From Mallotus nudiflorus (lineage: Eukaryota > Streptophyta > Magnoliopsida > Malpighiales > Euphorbiaceae): 64,000 nucleotides of DNA. The notes below the pieces were generated by a model, which saw only the letters and a list, made by a program, of their open reading frames with translations, made no database searches and was not told the origin of the DNA. The stretch is taken from assembly GCA_947683625.1 (NCBI GenBank), contig CANTUR010000009.1, positions 4,291,501 through 4,355,500 on the forward strand, given 5' to 3'. Both the position numbers and the translations under genes were made by a program. How positions within the stretch are numbered: position 1 is the stretch's first letter; every line of letters begins with the position of its first letter. Shown piece by piece: positions 32,956-44,100 of this stretch.

Positions 32956-35900
32956 ATGAGGAGGCGAGCGCGTGTCGCTCCACCGGTCGTTGAGGCCGAG
33001 GATGATGAGTCTTTTCAGGATGAGGTTTTACCTCCTGAGCAGCCAGTTAGACGTAGAGGTCGTGGCAGAGGTAGACCTCGAGGAGCGGCAGGTCGCCGTA
33101 GGCAGAGAGACTTACAGGATGAGGAGCCTGTTGAGCCTGAGTTTGATGTTCCTGTTCCTCCAGTTGTTCAGCCTGTTCAGCCTGCCTATCAGCAGGGTAT
33201 GTCTAACCCTGAGGCAGCTTTGTTCTATGCCCGAGTTGGCAAGATTGCTTTTGATGGTACTTCTGATCCTTTAGATTTTCTGCATGCGATTGAGACTAGG
33301 ACTCGGACTACTCATACCGAGTACCAGCGGATCATGATCGTTGAGTTGTCTGTTGAGGGACCAGCTCTAGATTGGTTCATTCAGATGATCCAGCCCTATA
33401 TGATGACGATGACCTGGGCTCAGTTTCGAGAGCGATTCATGAGGAGATTTTGTCCAGAGCCTCTTCGTTTGAGCTATCGTCTCCGTTTGACTAGTATTTC
33501 TCGTGGAGATCGATCTGTAGAGGAGTATACCCGAGAGTTTCTTCGTCTGGGTAGATATGCTGAGGATCTGATGCGAGATCAGTATTTCGCGGTTACTACC
33601 TATGTTACTGGTTTGGGTTCAGCTTTTGCTGGTATGCCCACAACAGGTCTTACTCTGGAGTCTGTGATTGAGCTAGCTAAGGAGATCGAGCTGAGGTTAG
33701 TTAGGCAGGGAGCGATGCCTGATTATTACCAGTTGGGAGTTCAGTCGAGTGGATTGCAGGCTACTCCATATTCGAGTTTTCATGTTGGTTCGAGTAGTCA
33801 GCAGCGAGGTTCGACTCAGCAGAGTCAGAGACAGCAGCAGCGAGTGCATCGGAGCAGTAGACATGGCCGTGGAGGTCAGCGTAGATCGTTCAGATTTGGG
33901 TCAGGTGCTTCGAGCAGCAGCAGTGGTCGTAGTTCTGGATCAGCGGCCAGTGTTTATCAGACTTGTGGTAGAGTCCATCAGGGACCGTGTTATCTGACAC
34001 CACTGACATGTTTTAGATGCGGACAGACAGGAAATTTTGCCAAATCGTGTCCTTATTCCGGATATCAGCAGCAGCAGATTCCGCGATTCCCACAGCAGTC
34101 GATTGCTAGTACAGCACCCGTGCCATTTCAGTTGCCACCAGCCCAGCATCAGAGTTCTACTCAGTTTGTTCCACAGCAGAGTCGTGGTAGAGGTACTAGA
34201 GGAGGTGCTAGAGGTGTTGGCCAGGCTTCTACCAGTCAGCAGGGAGGTCGAGGTCAGGCCAGAGTCTTCCATCTGACTCAGCAGGATGCTCAGGCATCTA
34301 ATGCAGTCGTGGCAGGTATTCTTTCTGTTTGTTACCTGGATGCTTTGGTTTTGTTTGATCCGGGTGCCACGCATTCGTTTGTTTCTCCTGTTTTTACTTC
34401 TAAATCTTGTTGGCAAGCTTCGAGGATGGCTTTTCCTTTGTCTGTTGCCACTCCTCTGAGTGATTCCTTGGACGCCGATATTGTTCTTTCTGGTTGTCCA
34501 GTTTTCGTGGGAGATAGAGAATTACCCGCTGATTTGATTTTGTTGGATGTGATGGAGTTTGATGTTATTTTGGGAATGGATTGGTTATCTCAGCACTTCG
34601 CCGTGGTAGATTGCAGGAATAAGGAGGTGATTTTTAGAATTCCTGGTGAAGTAGAATTTAAGTTTGTTGGTGATAGGAGTTCAGCACCTCAGAATCTTAT
34701 TTCTGCTATTTCTGCTAGGAAGTTGTTGAGGAAAGGTTGTCAGGGGTTTTTGGCATTGGTTAGGGATATGTCAGTGGAGAAGTTGTCACTCACAGATGTT
34801 CCGGTTACTTGTGAGTTTCCTGATGTTTTTCCCGAGGAGTTGCCAGGTTTACCACCTCATAGAGAGATTGAGTTCTGTATAGATGTGGTCCCAGGTACTA
34901 CTCCTATATCTATGCCACCCTATCGTATGGCTCCTGCAGAGTTGAGAGAGCTGAAGGAGCAGTTGCAAGAGTTGTTGGAGAAGGGTTTTATCAGACCTAG
35001 TGTTTCTCCTTGGGGTGCACCAGTCTTGTTTGTGAAGAAGAAGGATGGTACCCTGAGACTGTGCATTGACTACAGAGAGTTGAATAAGGTGACAGTGAAG
35101 AACAAGTATCCTCTCCCGAGGATAGATGATTTATTTGATCAGTTACAAGGTGCACAGTTCTTTTCTAAGGTCGACTTGAGGTCGGGTTATCATCAGCTGC
35201 GGATCAGTGAATCCGATATTCCTAAGACAGCATTCCGTACTCGATATGGTCATTATGAGTTTCTGGTGATGTCTTTTGGTTTGACTAATGCACCAGCAAC
35301 TTTTATGGACCTGATGAATAGAGTATTCAGACCGTATGTGGATCAGTTTGTGGTAGTCTTCATTGATGATATACTGGTATATTCGAGGAGTATGGAAGAG
35401 CATGTATATCACTTGAGGATTGTACTACAGACACTGAGAGATCATCAGCTTTATGCTAAATTCTCGAAGTGTGATTTTTGGATGGAGAGTGTTTCTTTTC
35501 TTGGACACGTAGTGTCTAAAGAAGGTATTCAGGTTGATCCACAGAAGATTGAGGCAGTATCTGAATGGCCTAGACCTACTTCGGTCACGGAGATTCGGAG
35601 TTTTCTGGGTTTAGACGGGTATTATAGGCGGTTTGTGCAGGATTTTTCCAGGATAGCAGCCCCTATGACTCGCTTGACTCAGAAGAATGTTAGATTCGAG
35701 TGGTCAGAAGCTTGTGAGAATAGTTTTCAGTTGTTGAAGGAGAAGTTGACCACAGCGCCAGTGTTAGCTTTGCCTAATAGTGTGGATAAGTTCACAGTTT
35801 ACTGTGATGCCTCTAGAATTGGTCTTTGTTGTGTGTTGATGCAGAATGGAAGGGTGATAGCCTATGCTTCGAGGCAGTTGAAGAAGCATGAGCAGAACTA

Positions 35901-37707
35901 TCCTACACATGATCTGGAGATGGCTGCAGTGATCTTTGCTCTGAAGATTTGGAGACATTATCTGTACGGGGTGACTTGTGAGATATTTACTGATCACAAG
36001 AGCCTTAAGTACATTTTTCAGCAGCGAGATTTGAATCTGAGGCAGAGAAGATGGTTGGAACTGTTGAAGGATTATGATTGTGAGATTCTTTACCATCCGG
36101 GTAAAGCTAATGTGGTAGCAGATGCCTTGAGTAGGAAGTCCTCAGGTAGTCTTGCTCATATCGGTGTAGAGAGGAGACTATTGATCCAGGAGTTGCATTT
36201 GATGGTGGATCAAGGTCTGATGATGAAGATTAGTAGATCAGGTGGACTGTTAGCTCAGTTTAAAGTGCGATCTGTGCTAAGGGATAGGATTAAAGCAGCT
36301 CAGAGCCGAGATCCTATTCTAGAAGAGCTTGCAGAGAATGTCAGAGTAGGGAAGTTCACTGATTTCACACTCGATGATGATGGTGTGTTGTGGATCAGTG
36401 GTAGATTGTGTGTTCCTGATGTGGATGATTTGAGAGAGGAGATTTTAGAGGAAGCACATTCTACAGCCTATAGCGTTCATCCGGGTGTTACCAAGATGTA
36501 CCACAGTATCAGAGATCTATACTGGTGGGATGGATTGAAGAAGGATGTTGCTGATTATGTTGCTAAGTGCTTGACGTGTCAGCAAGTGAAAGCCGAACAT
36601 CAAAAGCCTTCTGGGAAGCTTCAGCCTCTTCCTATTCCCGAGTGGAAGTGGGAAAGGATAGCTATGGATTTTGTGGTCGGTTTACCTCGTTCGAAGGATG
36701 GATACGATTCCATCTGGGTGATTGTAGACAGGTTGACGAAGTCTGCACATTTCTTGCTTGTGAAAGCCACATATTCAGTTGCTAGATTGGCGAAGTTGTA
36801 CGTGAAGCATATTGTGTGCCTTCATGGAGTACCTGTGTCCATTGTGTCAGATAGAGGTTCGGTGTTTACTTCTCGTTTTTGGCAAAAGTTGCAGGAAGCG
36901 ATGGGCACTAGGTTGGATTTCAGTACTACTTTTCATCCTCAGACAGACGGTCAGTCTGAGAGGACGATCCAGACACTAGAAGATATATTGAGGATGTGTG
37001 TCTTGGATTTGGGAGGTAGCTGGGATGATCATTTGTCGCTTGTTGAGTTTGCATATAATAACAGCTACCATAGCAGTATTGGTATGGCACCATATGAGGC
37101 GTTGTATGGAAGGAAGTGTAGATCCCCGTTGAGTTGGGATGAGATTGGTGAGAGAGCTTTGACTGGACCAGAGATGGTTCAGGATGCTGCAGAGAAAGTC
37201 GCCGTGATCAAGCGCAGATTAGAGACCGCAGTTAGCAAACAGAAAAGTTATGCGGATCCTAGGCGCAGAGATGTGGAGTTTCAGGTTGGAGATTTCGTTT
37301 TTCTGAAGGTATTTCCGATGAAGGGTGTGATGAGATTTGGCAGGAAGGGTAAGTTAGCACCGAGATATATTGGACCGTTTGAGATTCTGGAGAGAGTTGG
37401 CACTGTTGCATATCGGTTGGATTTGCCTCCGAGTATGTCACAAGTGCATCCAGTATTTCATATCTCGATGTTGAGGAAGTATATCTCGGATCCTTCACAC
37501 GTGTTGCAGCCCGACAGTGTAGAAGTGAGTGAAAATTTGACTTTTATGGAAGAACCTGTGGCGATCGTTGATTTTCAAGTTCGACAGTTGCGATCGAAGC
37601 AGATTCCGATGGTCAAGGTTCTATGGCGTAGCGACAGAGTTGAAGAGCATACGTGGGAGACTGAAGCTGAGATGCGAGCTTCTTACCCGTATCTCTTTCC
37701 TTCCTAA
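32956..37707 (+). CDS. gag-pol polyprotein of the first (open) element
   Basis: An uninterrupted frame of 1583 codons plus stop. The ATG at 32956 is preferred over in-frame 32902, because it lies right after a CTTTTCAG acceptor-like site and opens the Arg/Glu-rich gag start. Order of domains: retrotransposon gag (about 33230-33720), Cys-rich zinc-binding region (about 33955-34055), aspartic protease with DPGATHS (about 34357), reverse transcriptase with FIDD at about 35358-35370, RNase H (about 35790-36030), integrase with HHCC zinc region (about 36475-36590) and catalytic segments near 36664, 36848 and 36955, and a C-terminal chromodomain-like part (about 37540-37707). Oddities: the CCHC knuckle has Asn where His is usual, and an upstream Cys is Tyr (SVYQTCG). 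A single gag-pol frame is normal for Tekay. Confidence 0.93.
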   Translation: MRRRARVAPPVVEAEDDESFQDEVLPPEQPVRRRGRGRGRPRGAAGRRRQRDLQDEEPVEPEFDVPVPPVVQPVQPAYQQGMSNPEAALFYARVGKIAFDGTSDPLDFLHAIETRTRTTHTEYQRIMIVELSVEGPALDWFIQMIQPYMMTMTWAQFRERFMRRFCPEPLRLSYRLRLTSISRGDRSVEEYTREFLRLGRYAEDLMRDQYFAVTTYVTGLGSAFAGMPTTGLTLESVIELAKEIELRLVRQGAMPDYYQLGVQSSGLQATPYSSFHVGSSSQQRGSTQQSQRQQQRVHRSSRHGRGGQRRSFRFGSGASSSSSGRSSGSAASVYQTCGRVHQGPCYLTPLTCFRCGQTGNFAKSCPYSGYQQQQIPRFPQQSIASTAPVPFQLPPAQHQSSTQFVPQQSRGRGTRGGARGVGQASTSQQGGRGQARVFHLTQQDAQASNAVVAGILSVCYLDALVLFDPGATHSFVSPVFTSKSCWQASRMAFPLSVATPLSDSLDADIVLSGCPVFVGDRELPADLILLDVMEFDVILGMDWLSQHFAVVDCRNKEVIFRIPGEVEFKFVGDRSSAPQNLISAISARKLLRKGCQGFLALVRDMSVEKLSLTDVPVTCEFPDVFPEELPGLPPHREIEFCIDVVPGTTPISMPPYRMAPAELRELKEQLQELLEKGFIRPSVSPWGAPVLFVKKKDGTLRLCIDYRELNKVTVKNKYPLPRIDDLFDQLQGAQFFSKVDLRSGYHQLRISESDIPKTAFRTRYGHYEFLVMSFGLTNAPATFMDLMNRVFRPYVDQFVVVFIDDILVYSRSMEEHVYHLRIVLQTLRDHQLYAKFSKCDFWMESVSFLGHVVSKEGIQVDPQKIEAVSEWPRPTSVTEIRSFLGLDGYYRRFVQDFSRIAAPMTRLTQKNVRFEWSEACENSFQLLKEKLTTAPVLALPNSVDKFTVYCDASRIGLCCVLMQNGRVIAYASRQLKKHEQNYPTHDLEMAAVIFALKIWRHYLYGVTCEIFTDHKSLKYIFQQRDLNLRQRRWLELLKDYDCEILYHPGKANVVADALSRKSSGSLAHIGVERRLLIQELHLMVDQGLMMKISRSGGLLAQFKVRSVLRDRIKAAQSRDPILEELAENVRVGKFTDFTLDDDGVLWISGRLCVPDVDDLREEILEEAHSTAYSVHPGVTKMYHSIRDLYWWDGLKKDVADYVAKCLTCQQVKAEHQKPSGKLQPLPIPEWKWERIAMDFVVGLPRSKDGYDSIWVIVDRLTKSAHFLLVKATYSVARLAKLYVKHIVCLHGVPVSIVSDRGSVFTSRFWQKLQEAMGTRLDFSTTFHPQTDGQSERTIQTLEDILRMCVLDLGGSWDDHLSLVEFAYNNSYHSSIGMAPYEALYGRKCRSPLSWDEIGERALTGPEMVQDAAEKVAVIKRRLETAVSKQKSYADPRRRDVEFQVGDFVFLKVFPMKGVMRFGRKGKLAPRYIGPFEILERVGTVAYRLDLPPSMSQVHPVFHISMLRKYISDPSHVLQPDSVEVSENLTFMEEPVAIVDFQVRQLRSKQIPMVKVLWRSDRVEEHTWETEAEMRASYPYLFPS

Positions 37708-37749
37708 TTCTGTAATCTTGTTTTCTAGAATTCGGGGATGAATTCTTGT

Positions 37750-37762
37750 AAGGGGGGAAGAC
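37750..37762 (+). other. polypurine tract before LTR 2
   Basis: AAGGGGGGAAG-type purine run directly before TGTAATATCC of LTR 2. It primes plus-strand DNA synthesis in LTR elements. The equivalent run precedes LTR 3 at about 45992-46004. Confidence 0.85.
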
Positions 37763-40700
37763 TGTAATATCCCGTGTTTTTAAAAATATTTTTTTTACAC
37801 TGTACCGGGATATGCAGTGTCAATAATTTTGAATATATATGTGATATTTTTACGAGTTAATATGTATTTAAAACCTATTTTAATTACGGTATATTATTTA
37901 CAGTGTTTTACGTAAAATTTTCCCGGGACTTACATTTTCGGGGAAATTTTCACGTAAACAATTTATTATTAATTATTTTAGATGTATTTACGGACTTGCA
38001 TGAACTCATACATATTTTTAAATTATTAAATAAAGCCTGTGTGTATATATGTATTTAATTAGGGTTTATTATACCCTAATATTTTATTAAGTATTTAATT
38101 GTTTTAATTGTTATTTAATTAATTTTATTTAGTATAAATTATTAAAATATTAATATTTTTATGTGTGTGGTGTATATTTGATGTGTGTAATTTAATATTA
38201 TTTTAATATATAGTATAAAGTATATATATATACATATATTTGTCAAAATTACACAAGAATTGGAAAATTACATTTTAGCCCCCGAGTCTCCTTCTTCTTC
38301 TCCGACCGTTCCTTCACCGTCCGGGCGTCTATCACGTCGTTCCTTCACCGTGGGTGTGCCGTCCGGTGTGCCACCACCTTCCCCGACCAGTTTCGCCGCC
38401 TGTGGAGGCCGTTTCCGGCGTCGGGAGAACGATTTTGGCCGGAGAAGCCGAAAATCAACCCACCGTCGATCACGCCGATTCCGGCCACCGTTTTCGACAC
38501 TGCCAGTCTCATTCTTCTCCTTGAGCTCCGGTGAGTGTGATTCTAGCTTTGGTTTGAGCTAAAATGGTCTAGAATTGCTTAGTTTTCGATTTGTAAATTT
38601 CGGCCTATTAGGGTTTTCGATTTTTTTGAGCTTCGAATTGATTGATTCATGGAAACTTCCTTCACAAATGTTGTTCCTAGTAGCTTAATCTTCATGTGTG
38701 AATTTTTGTAGAATTTTTGGAGATTGTTTGGATTTTTGGGTATTTTTGAATATTTTAATATTATTTTCTAATTTTCGGAAATTAATTATTTAAATTATGA
38801 AATTGGATTTTATTGTTAAATTAGGTGTTGAAATGAATTATAGGAATTTATTTGGAATTTTTATGAATTTCTAAGTATTTATTTTTAATTATTGAAGTTT
38901 AGGTGATTTTGGAAAATTAGGTTAATTGTGTTTTAAATTGAATTTAATTGGTTAATTGAGTTTAAATATTGATATTATTGATAAATATGTCGAGAAAGTT
39001 AATTTTGGATAATTGTATAATTTTTGATGAATTTTTGAAGTAATTTAAGTATATTTATATATATAGGGGTATTTTGGTAATTTTACCCTAAATTGTCTAA
39101 AAATGTAATTTAATTGGTTTTAATATTTATTTAAGGTATAAAAATGATTTCTACAAATTATTTAGTATTTTTAACTAATTAAAACTATTTTTCGGGAATT
39201 ATTTTCAATTATATATATAATATACGGTTTTTCTAATAAAATGAGTTTTAATCGGTTTTTATAGTGTTTCAAGGTTAATTATGTAATTTCTACGTATGAA
39301 ATGTATTTTTGTGATTTAAGGATATTTTTGTTGTATCTGGAATATTGTTCTGTGTTTGTGGACCCCGGTCGGTGGACTGTAGTTTGGAGTCCGACCGTGG
39401 GATTTTGATTGTGTTGAGCTCGTTTTTCGAAGTGTGTTTCTTTGCAGGGTCGGCTCTACTCTTTTGAGTAGAGAGATGTCTGTTTTACAGGGGAGGTTCT
39501 GCCGGATTTTCGATAGAATTCTCGTAAAACGTGATATCCAGTCGAACCCTAATTTTCGATTCTGTGTTAAATACTCTAGATTGAATTCTAGGATTTCTGT
39601 TAGGTTTATTCTAATGTCGGTTATTTATTGCTTGTTTAGTTGCGCCGAGACCGAGGGCTAGTGGACCAGGCCCGTCGGACCTGTCTCGTGGAGCGCATTA
39701 GGTGAGTTACTATATTATATATATATGCTTAGGATGCATGATTTAGAAAATGCATGTTTTATTTTGACTGAATATGCATAAATAATGTGATTTATATTCA
39801 AGTATATTTTTGGTATATAATAAATTATATACATGTTTTGTTAATAAAATATATTTAAAATGTTTTTAAATATATTTTTAGTTTAATTCATGAATTGATT
39901 GGATTTATTTGACATATATATACTCAAAATATACCTGGTTTATGTTTGGTATATTTTCGGTATATATATGGTTTATATTGTTGTTTCATTTACATTCATG
40001 CATCATTTATTGTGAATGAATGATTTATATTATTAATGAAGGATATCAATAGAACGTGCTACCTAGTGGGCAGCACTAGGACCGAGTACGTACCGGTACG
40101 CCTATAGCTTTAGGCTATGTTACTAACTATTTGTGGATATTGGTTTGATATGATTATTGATATGTGAGATGTGGTTTGTGGGTGTGATTGCTGGAGCTCG
40201 GTTGACCAAGTGTCTCGGGGCCAATCACACTGGCAGTCAGACTGCTGGAGCTCGGTTGACTTAGTGTCTCGGGGCCAGTCTACTGTCCATATGGATTAAG
40301 TGGATATATTTGGTATAAGTGAGCCTGTATGGCCAGAGTGTTGTTTAACACTATTATTCTGAGGTTGCGATATTCTAGGGTTCTATGTGATCCTTCATAA
40401 ACTGGGATTTTTCAGTAAAATATATAAAAATGATTTTCTGCATCTGTATGAATTTGCCTGTATATATACATATTATATATATACTGTTGACTGTATGCAT
40501 TATCACTTAGTGTGTATGTATATATATTATAGTAATTCACTCAGTGAGGTCTGACTCCCCTCCGTTGACTATTTTTCAGGAGAGTCAACTTCCTCAGACC
40601 TCAGTAGCAGGTCGATACGCCGGATTTCTTCCGCCCCGGCTTCTTTATGTAAATTGTCTACTTCAGTCTTATTTATTTTATCTAGACACTGCAGTAGTTG

Positions 40701-40983
40701 TGAATTAAAGTGTTGGATTTCATGTATTTTATTTTAAAGAGATGTATTATATGGAAACTGGATTTGTGTTAAAGATTATATACATCTATGTGATGAGATG
40801 AGATTTAGTTTAAATCTAGTTGATATGGAAAAATGATATTATGATTTTTATTTCCGCTGCATATTATATTTTTATTGTTATTATGGCATGCTTTATTTTA
40901 TTTTTAGGCTTGCTACGGGTTCCGGATTCGAAAGAATTCCCGTTCCCTAGCGCCGGTCATGGCCCCTGTTTTGGGTCGTGACA
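37763..40983 (+). repeat. LTR 2 (shared middle LTR, mosaic)
   Basis: The same 3221-bp length as its partners. At about 20 sites left of 40076 it agrees with LTR 3 against LTR 1. At the sites from 40108 rightward where LTR 1 and LTR 3 differ it agrees with LTR 1, with one exception (ACGCCGG near 40620). It acts as 3' LTR for the left unit and 5' LTR for the right unit. Confidence 0.95.
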
Positions 40984-41197
40984 AAGTTGGTATCAGAGCG
41001 AAGTTCGTATCAGAGTGGAGTTCTGTGTCAGGGCTTAGTTATGTGAGTTGTGGCCCTAGTTTTAAAGTTGTGTTTTCTGTGGGACTACTGCAGTGTATTA
41101 GGTTCGAGTATGTCTTGATGAGTATTCCTTGCTGTAGTTTTCAGTGTTATTCCTCCGTTGTCTGTTTTGTCTGAATCTTTCCGTTTATCTTTTCAGA

Positions 41198-44100
41198 ATG
41201 AGGAGGCGAGCGCGTGTCGCTCCGCCGGTCGTTGAGGCCGAGGATGATGAGTCTTTTCAGGATGAGGTTTTACCTCCTGAGCAGCCAGTTAGACGTAGAG
41301 GTCGTGGCAGAGGTAGACCTCGAGGAGCGGTAGGTCGCCGTAGGCAGAGAGACTTACAGGATGAGGAGCCTGTTGAGCCTGAGTTTGATGTTCCTGTTCC
41401 TCCAGTTGTTCAGCCTGTTCAGCCTGCCTATCAGCAGGGTATGTCTGACCCTGAGGCAGCTTTGTTCTATGCCCGAGTTGACAAGATTGCTTTTGATGGT
41501 ACTTCTGATCCTTTAGATTTTCTGCATGCGATTGAGACTAGGACTCGGACTACTCATACCGAGTACCAGCGGATCATGATCGTTGAGTTGTCTGTTGAGG
41601 GACCAGCTCTAGATTGGTTCATTCAGATGATCCAGCCCTATATGATGACGATGACCTGGGCTCAGTTTCGAGAGCGATTCATGAGGAGATTTTGTCCAGA
41701 GCCTCTTCGTTTGAGCTATCGTCTCCGTTTGACTAGTATTTCTCGTGGAGATCGATCTGTAGAGGAGTATACCCGAGAGTTTCTTCGTCTGGGTAGATAT
41801 GCTGAGGATCTGATGCGAGATCAGTATTTCGCGGTTACTACCTATGTTACTGGTTTGGGTTCAGCTTTTGCTGGTATGCCCACAGCAGGTCTTACTCTGG
41901 AGTCTGTGATTGAGCTAGCTAAGGAGATCGAGCTGAGGTTAGTTAGGCAGGGAGCGATGCCTGATTATTACCAGTTGGGAGTTCAGTCGAGTGGATTGCA
42001 GGCTACTCCATATTCGAGTTTTCATGTTGGTTCGAGTAGTCAGCAGCGAGGTTCGACTCAGCAGAGTCAGAGACAGCAGCAGCGAGTGCATCGGAGCAGT
42101 AGACATGGCCGTGGAGGTCAGCGTAGATCGTTCAGATTTGGGTCAGGTGCTTCGAGCAGCAGCAGTGGTCGTAGTTCTGGATCAGCGGCCAGTGTTTGTC
42201 AGACTTGTGGTAGAGTCCATCAGGGACCGTGTTATCTGACACCACTGACATGTTTTAGATGCGGACAGACAGGAAATTTTGCCAAATCATGTCCTTATTC
42301 CGGATATCAGCAGCAGCAGATTCCGCGATTCCCACAGCAGTCGATTGCTAGTACAGCACCCGTGCCATTTCAGTTGCCACCAGCCCAGCATCAGAGTTCT
42401 ACTCAGTTTGTTCCACAGCAGAGTCGTGGTAGAGGTACTAGAGGAGGTGCTAGAGGTGTTGGCCAGGCTTCTACCAGTCAGCAGGGAGGTCGAGGTCAGG
42501 CCAGAGTCTTCCATCTGACTCAGCAGGATGCTCAGGCATCTAATGCAGTCGTGGCAGGTATTCTTTCTGTTTGTTACCTGGATGCTTTGGTTTTGTTTGA
42601 TCCGGGTGCCACGCATTCGTTTGTTTCTCCTGTTTTTACTTCTAAATCTTGTTGGCAAGCTTCGAGGATGGCTTTTCCTTTGTCTGTTGCCACTCCTCTG
42701 AGCGATTCCTTGGACGCCGATATTGTTCTTTCTGGTTGTCCAATTTTCGTGGGAGATAGAGAATTACCCGCTGATTTGATTTTGTTGGATGTGATGGAGT
42801 TTGATGTTATTTTGGGAATGGATTGGTTATCTCAGCACTTCGCCGTGGTAGATTGCAGGAATAAGGAGGTGATTTTCAGAATTCCTGGTGAAGTAGAATT
42901 TAAGTTTGTTGGTGATAGGAGTTCAGCACCTCAGAATCTTATTTCTGCTATTTCTGCTAGGAAGTTGTTGAGGAAAGGTTGTCAGGGGTTTTTGGCATTG
43001 GTTAGGGATATGTCAGTGGAGAAGTTGTCACTCACAGATGTTCCGGTTGCTTGTGAGTTTCCTGATGTTTTTCCCGAGGAGTTGCCAGGTTTACCACCTC
43101 ATAGAGAGATTGAGTTCTGTACAGATGTGGTCCCAGGTACTACTCCTATATCTATGCCACCCTATCGTATGGCTCCTGCAGAGTTGAGAGAGCTGAAGGA
43201 GCAGTTGCAAGAGTTGTTGGAGAAGGGTTTTATCAGACCTAGTGTTTCTCCTTGGGGTGCACCAGTCTTGTTTGTGAAGAAGAAGGATGGTACCCTGAGA
43301 CTGTGCATTGACTACAGAGAGTTGAATAAGGTGACAGTGAAGAACAAGTATCCTCTCCCGAGGATAGATGATTTATTTGATCAGTTACAAGGTGCACAGT
43401 TCTTTTCTAAGGTCGACTTGAGGTCGGGTTATCATCAGCTGCGGATCAGTGAATCCGATATTCCTAAGACAGCATTCCGTACTCGATATGGTCATTATGA
43501 GTTTCTGGTGATGTCTTTTGGTTTGACTAATGCACCAGTAACTTTTATGGACCTGATGAACAGAGTATTCAGACCGTATGTGGATTAGTTTGTGGTAGTC
43601 TTCATTGATGATATACTGGTATATTCGAGGAGTATGGAAGAGCATGTATATCACTTGAGGATTGTACTACAGACACTGAGAGATCATCAGCTTTATGCTA
43701 AATTCTCGAAGTGTGATTTCTGGATGGAGAGTGTTTCTTTTCTTGGACACGTAGTGTCTAAAGAAGGTATTCAGGTTGATCCACAGAAGATTGAGGCAGT
43801 ATCTAAATGGCCTAGACCTACTTCGGTCACGAAGATTCGGAGTTTTCTGGGTTTAGACGGGTATTATAGGCGGTTTGTGCAGGATTTTTCCAGGATAGCA
43901 GCCCCTATGACTCGCTTGACTCAGAAGAATGTTAGATTCGAGTGGTCAGAAGCTTGTGAGAATAGTTTTCAGTTGTTGAAGGAGAAGTTGACCACAGCGC
44001 CAGTGTTAGCTTTGCCTAATAGTGTGGATAAGTTCACAGTTTACTGTGATGCCTCTAGAATTGGTCTTTGTTGTGTGTTGATGCAGAATGGAAGGGTGAT

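Noticed and set aside
33940..36096. Long minus-strand frames inside gag-pol (for example 33940-34416 and 35764-36096), and their twins in the second unit
   Set aside because: Shadows of the real plus-strand polyprotein; composition follows the complementary codons.
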